Below, one piece after another: positions 62,158 to 64,000 of a stretch of DNA of 64,000 bases (its first letter is position 1; every line of letters starts with the position of its first letter). The notes under the pieces are model-generated. The model saw only the letters and a list, made by a program, of their open reading frames with translations. It did not search any database and was not told the DNA's origin. Origin of the DNA: Actinacidiphila rubida. Its GTDB lineage: Bacteria > Actinomycetota > Actinomycetes > Streptomycetales > Streptomycetaceae. The stretch is taken from positions 124,001 to 188,000 of the forward strand of contig NZ_FODD01000006.1 of NCBI RefSeq assembly GCF_900110255.1, read 5' to 3'. Made by a program: the position numbers and the translations under genes.

Positions 62158-62311
62158 CTTGGCAGGCGGGGGGGCGCTCGTGGTTGGGTGACTCCGAGCG
62201 TTCCACCGCACCAGGGTTGCCGTTCCCGGCAGATCGGTATGGTGGTGCGCGCCGGCGAGCCGCCCGCGGACAGACCGCGAGAGGCGGCGTAGCTAACCGG
62301 GAGAGCCTGCT

Positions 62312-64000
62312 TTGAGTCGTGAAACAGACAGTTCGTCCTCGGGTCCCCAGGGCCGCGGCGGCGCCGCGTACCCGTCGGGCACCCCGCCGTACGGCGCCCG
62401 CCCGTTTCCGTCGCTGCACCCCCAGGAGCGCCCCCGCCCCGCAGGCACTCCGGGCACCGGCGACTCGCCCGAGCCGGCGGCGCCGGAGGCCCCGGACGGC
62501 GCTCAGCCGGGCCCGGACGAGCCGAGGACCGAGACGACGCTGACCACCCGGATCCGGATCAACATCCCCGGTTCGCGGCCGATCCCGCCGGTCGTCGTGC
62601 GCACCCCCGTCGAGGAGGGCACGCAGGTGCCGGAGGCTGCCCCGGGTGTCCCGGCCGCTCCGGGCGCCGACGGTGGCGCGGGCGAGGACCCGCAGGCCGC
62701 CGCGGCCGCCCCGGCCGAGCCCGAGGCGGAGCCGGAGAAGGCCAGCGACTGGTTCGCGCCCCGTAAGCCGGTGGCCGCACCGCCCGCCGAGCAGGGGCCG
62801 TCGTTCGGCGACGGGCCGCAGGCGCCCGCGCCGCCGTCCCCCGCGCCGGGTGCCGACGCCGACCCGTTCGGCACCGGCACGTTCACGGCCGACGACTTCT
62901 TCCGCCCTTCGCGTCCCGACACCGACACCGGTTCGCACGCGCTCGGCGCCCCGGCGCCGGACCCGTTCGGCGACCCCGACACGGGCTCGCACCCGTTCGG
63001 CGGCCCCGGCGTCCCGCCCGCCTCCGACGGCTTCGGCGGCCCCGACACGGGGTCGTTCCGCCTCGGCGCCCCCGGTGGCCCGGCGGCGCCCGACGCGTTC
63101 AGCGACCCCGACACCGGCTCGGGCCCGCGCCCCTTCGGCATGCCCGACCCGTTCACGGACCCCGACACCGGCTCCGGTCCGCGCCCGTTCGGCGTCCCGG
63201 GCACCCCGCCCGGCGCGTTCAGCGACCCGGACACCGGCTCGACTCCCGGCTTCCTGCCGCCCCCGGTCGGCACGGGCGGCCCGGCGGGCCCGGGTCCGCT
63301 GCCCCGCCGCGGCACGCATGACAAGCCGGCGGGGGGCGCCCCCGCGCCGTTCGGCACCGACGACTTCCCGCCCGGCGTGCCGCGTCCGGTCGACCCGCTG
63401 GCCGGGCCGAACGGGCCTGGCGGCCCGCGCGACGCGGCGGCCTTCGCACCGCCCGCCGGCCCGACCTCGGGCCCGGGCACCGGCGCCATGCAGGTGCCGC
63501 CGTTCGCGACCAGCGGGCCGGGCGGCCCCGGCGGGCCGAACGCGGCCGGCGGTCTCGGCAAGCCCGGTGGCCCGGGCGGCAACGGCCCCGCCGGTCCCGC
63601 CGGTTTCCGCCCGCCCGTCCCGGGCGGCGGGGCGGGCCGCCCCGGCCCTGGCGGCGTCCCGGGCGGTCCCGGGGACCGCCTCTCCGGCGACACCCTGGTC
63701 AGCGGCATCCCGGCCGTGCCCGCGGGCGACATCCGCGGGCCGCGTCCGCAGGGGCCCGGTCAGGGTCCGGCCGGCGCGCCCGCGTCCCCGCAGCCTTCGG
63801 CCCCGGCCAAGGCGGCGAAGACGGGCAGGACGGCCAAGAAGGGGGGCCGTTCCAAGCTCGTGCTCGCGGGTGTCGGCGTCGGCGCCGTGGTCGTCCTCGC
63901 GTACGGCGCGGGCCTGTTGATGAACCACGCCGACGTCCCCCGGGGCACCACCGTGCTCGGCGTGGACATCGGCAACATGACCAAGGACGAGGCGGTGCAG
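62312..64000 (+). CDS. VanW-like/YoaR peptidoglycan-binding protein with very long disordered N-terminus (3' end outside window)
   Basis: An open frame of 563 codons to the right edge, from TTG 62312 with GGGAG 7-8 bases upstream. Residues 1-515 are cytoplasmic, Pro/Gly/Ala-rich, with six copies of a PDTGS-type motif (about 62920-63245) and a basic patch before one membrane helix (LVLAGVGVGAVVVLAYGAGLL, about 516-537). The extracytoplasmic part begins DVPRGTTVLGVDIGNMTKDEAVQ, the signature of the YoaR-type domain that precedes VanW. The VanW domain itself would lie beyond the edge. Confidence 0.85.
   Translation, partial: MSRETDSSSSGPQGRGGAAYPSGTPPYGARPFPSLHPQERPRPAGTPGTGDSPEPAAPEAPDGAQPGPDEPRTETTLTTRIRINIPGSRPIPPVVVRTPVEEGTQVPEAAPGVPAAPGADGGAGEDPQAAAAAPAEPEAEPEKASDWFAPRKPVAAPPAEQGPSFGDGPQAPAPPSPAPGADADPFGTGTFTADDFFRPSRPDTDTGSHALGAPAPDPFGDPDTGSHPFGGPGVPPASDGFGGPDTGSFRLGAPGGPAAPDAFSDPDTGSGPRPFGMPDPFTDPDTGSGPRPFGVPGTPPGAFSDPDTGSTPGFLPPPVGTGGPAGPGPLPRRGTHDKPAGGAPAPFGTDDFPPGVPRPVDPLAGPNGPGGPRDAAAFAPPAGPTSGPGTGAMQVPPFATSGPGGPGGPNAAGGLGKPGGPGGNGPAGPAGFRPPVPGGGAGRPGPGGVPGGPGDRLSGDTLVSGIPAVPAGDIRGPRPQGPGQGPAGAPASPQPSAPAKAAKTGRTAKKGGRSKLVLAGVGVGAVVVLAYGAGLLMNHADVPRGTTVLGVDIGNMTKDEAVQ
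62920..63245 (+). repeat. six-copy DPDTGS coding repeat
   Basis: In-frame copies read PDTDTGSHALG, GDPDTGSHPFG, GGPDTGSFRLG, SDPDTGSGPRPFG, TDPDTGSGPRPFG and SDPDTGSTPGF, in the disordered N-terminal region of the VanW-like protein. The fourth and fifth are nearly identical. Confidence 0.85.

Noticed and set aside
60812..63928. 1038-codon leftward frame across mshB and the VanW-like gene
   Set aside because: It covers several well-supported rightward genes; the translation is Arg/Gly/Ala low complexity without domains.

Overview
The window is chromosomal DNA from a high-GC actinomycete, most likely Streptomyces or a close relative (Streptomycetaceae). The grounds are the very high GC content, GTG/TTG starts, many GTGA/ATGA gene overlaps, a mycothiol gene (mshB), sigma-R and ECF style promoters, DesKR-type kinases and actinobacterial DUF families (DUF3107, DUF3117, DUF3152, DUF6758). 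About 65 protein genes fill the window. I saw no rRNA, tRNA, CRISPR array, insertion sequence or prophage gene. The first gene (DUF3152) and the last (VanW-like) run off the edges.

Layout. (1) 0-8.2 kb is a conserved block: DUF3152 zincin, alpha/beta hydrolase, DUF5709-like protein, TetR regulator, DUF3107, ferritin-like protein and a RhlE-type DEAD-box helicase with a long structured leader and a repetitive basic tail. From memory it matches the order around Rv3207c-Rv3211 of M. tuberculosis. (2) 8.4-14.2 kb holds a hydrolase, a 46-residue protein behind a perfect sigma-R promoter, MarC, a PHP phosphoesterase, DUF6758, an MFS exporter with an operator-like promoter, and a SUFU-domain protein. 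(3) 14.3-37.6 kb is a second core block whose order resembles Rv1239c down to Rv1177: corA, an MgtE-N/CBS protein plus DUF1003, mrp, tatB, anti-sigma, sigE, O-methyltransferase, DUF3117, tag, a DivIVA-like gene, a folP2-type gene, a LOG protein, dapE, dapC and fdxA. The htrA protease expected between the anti-sigma gene and tatB is absent. (4) 37.7-49.8 kb is accessory: a lipoprotein, an orphan response regulator, a Tat-exported phosphoesterase, a membrane protein-kinase-regulator operon, and an ABC exporter-kinase operon without a regulator. The last two operons carry the same dyad at the same distance upstream. (5) 50-64 kb holds a five-gene oligopeptide importer (opp), a proline-rich membrane protein, an S9 peptidase, mshB, a DUF6113 protein and the start of a VanW-like cell-wall protein.

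How the genes connect. Several loci serve the envelope and its stress responses: SigE with a zinc anti-sigma factor and an ECF promoter in front, TatB and a Tat substrate, dapC/dapE for diaminopimelate, a lytic-transglycosylase-like protein and a VanW-like protein. Thiol homeostasis appears twice (sigma-R promoter, mshB). Peptide nutrition is represented by opp plus the S9 peptidase. The most unusual feature is the regulatory pairing at 43-50 kb, where one response regulator may serve two kinase operons through a shared TGACA-N2-TGTCA site.
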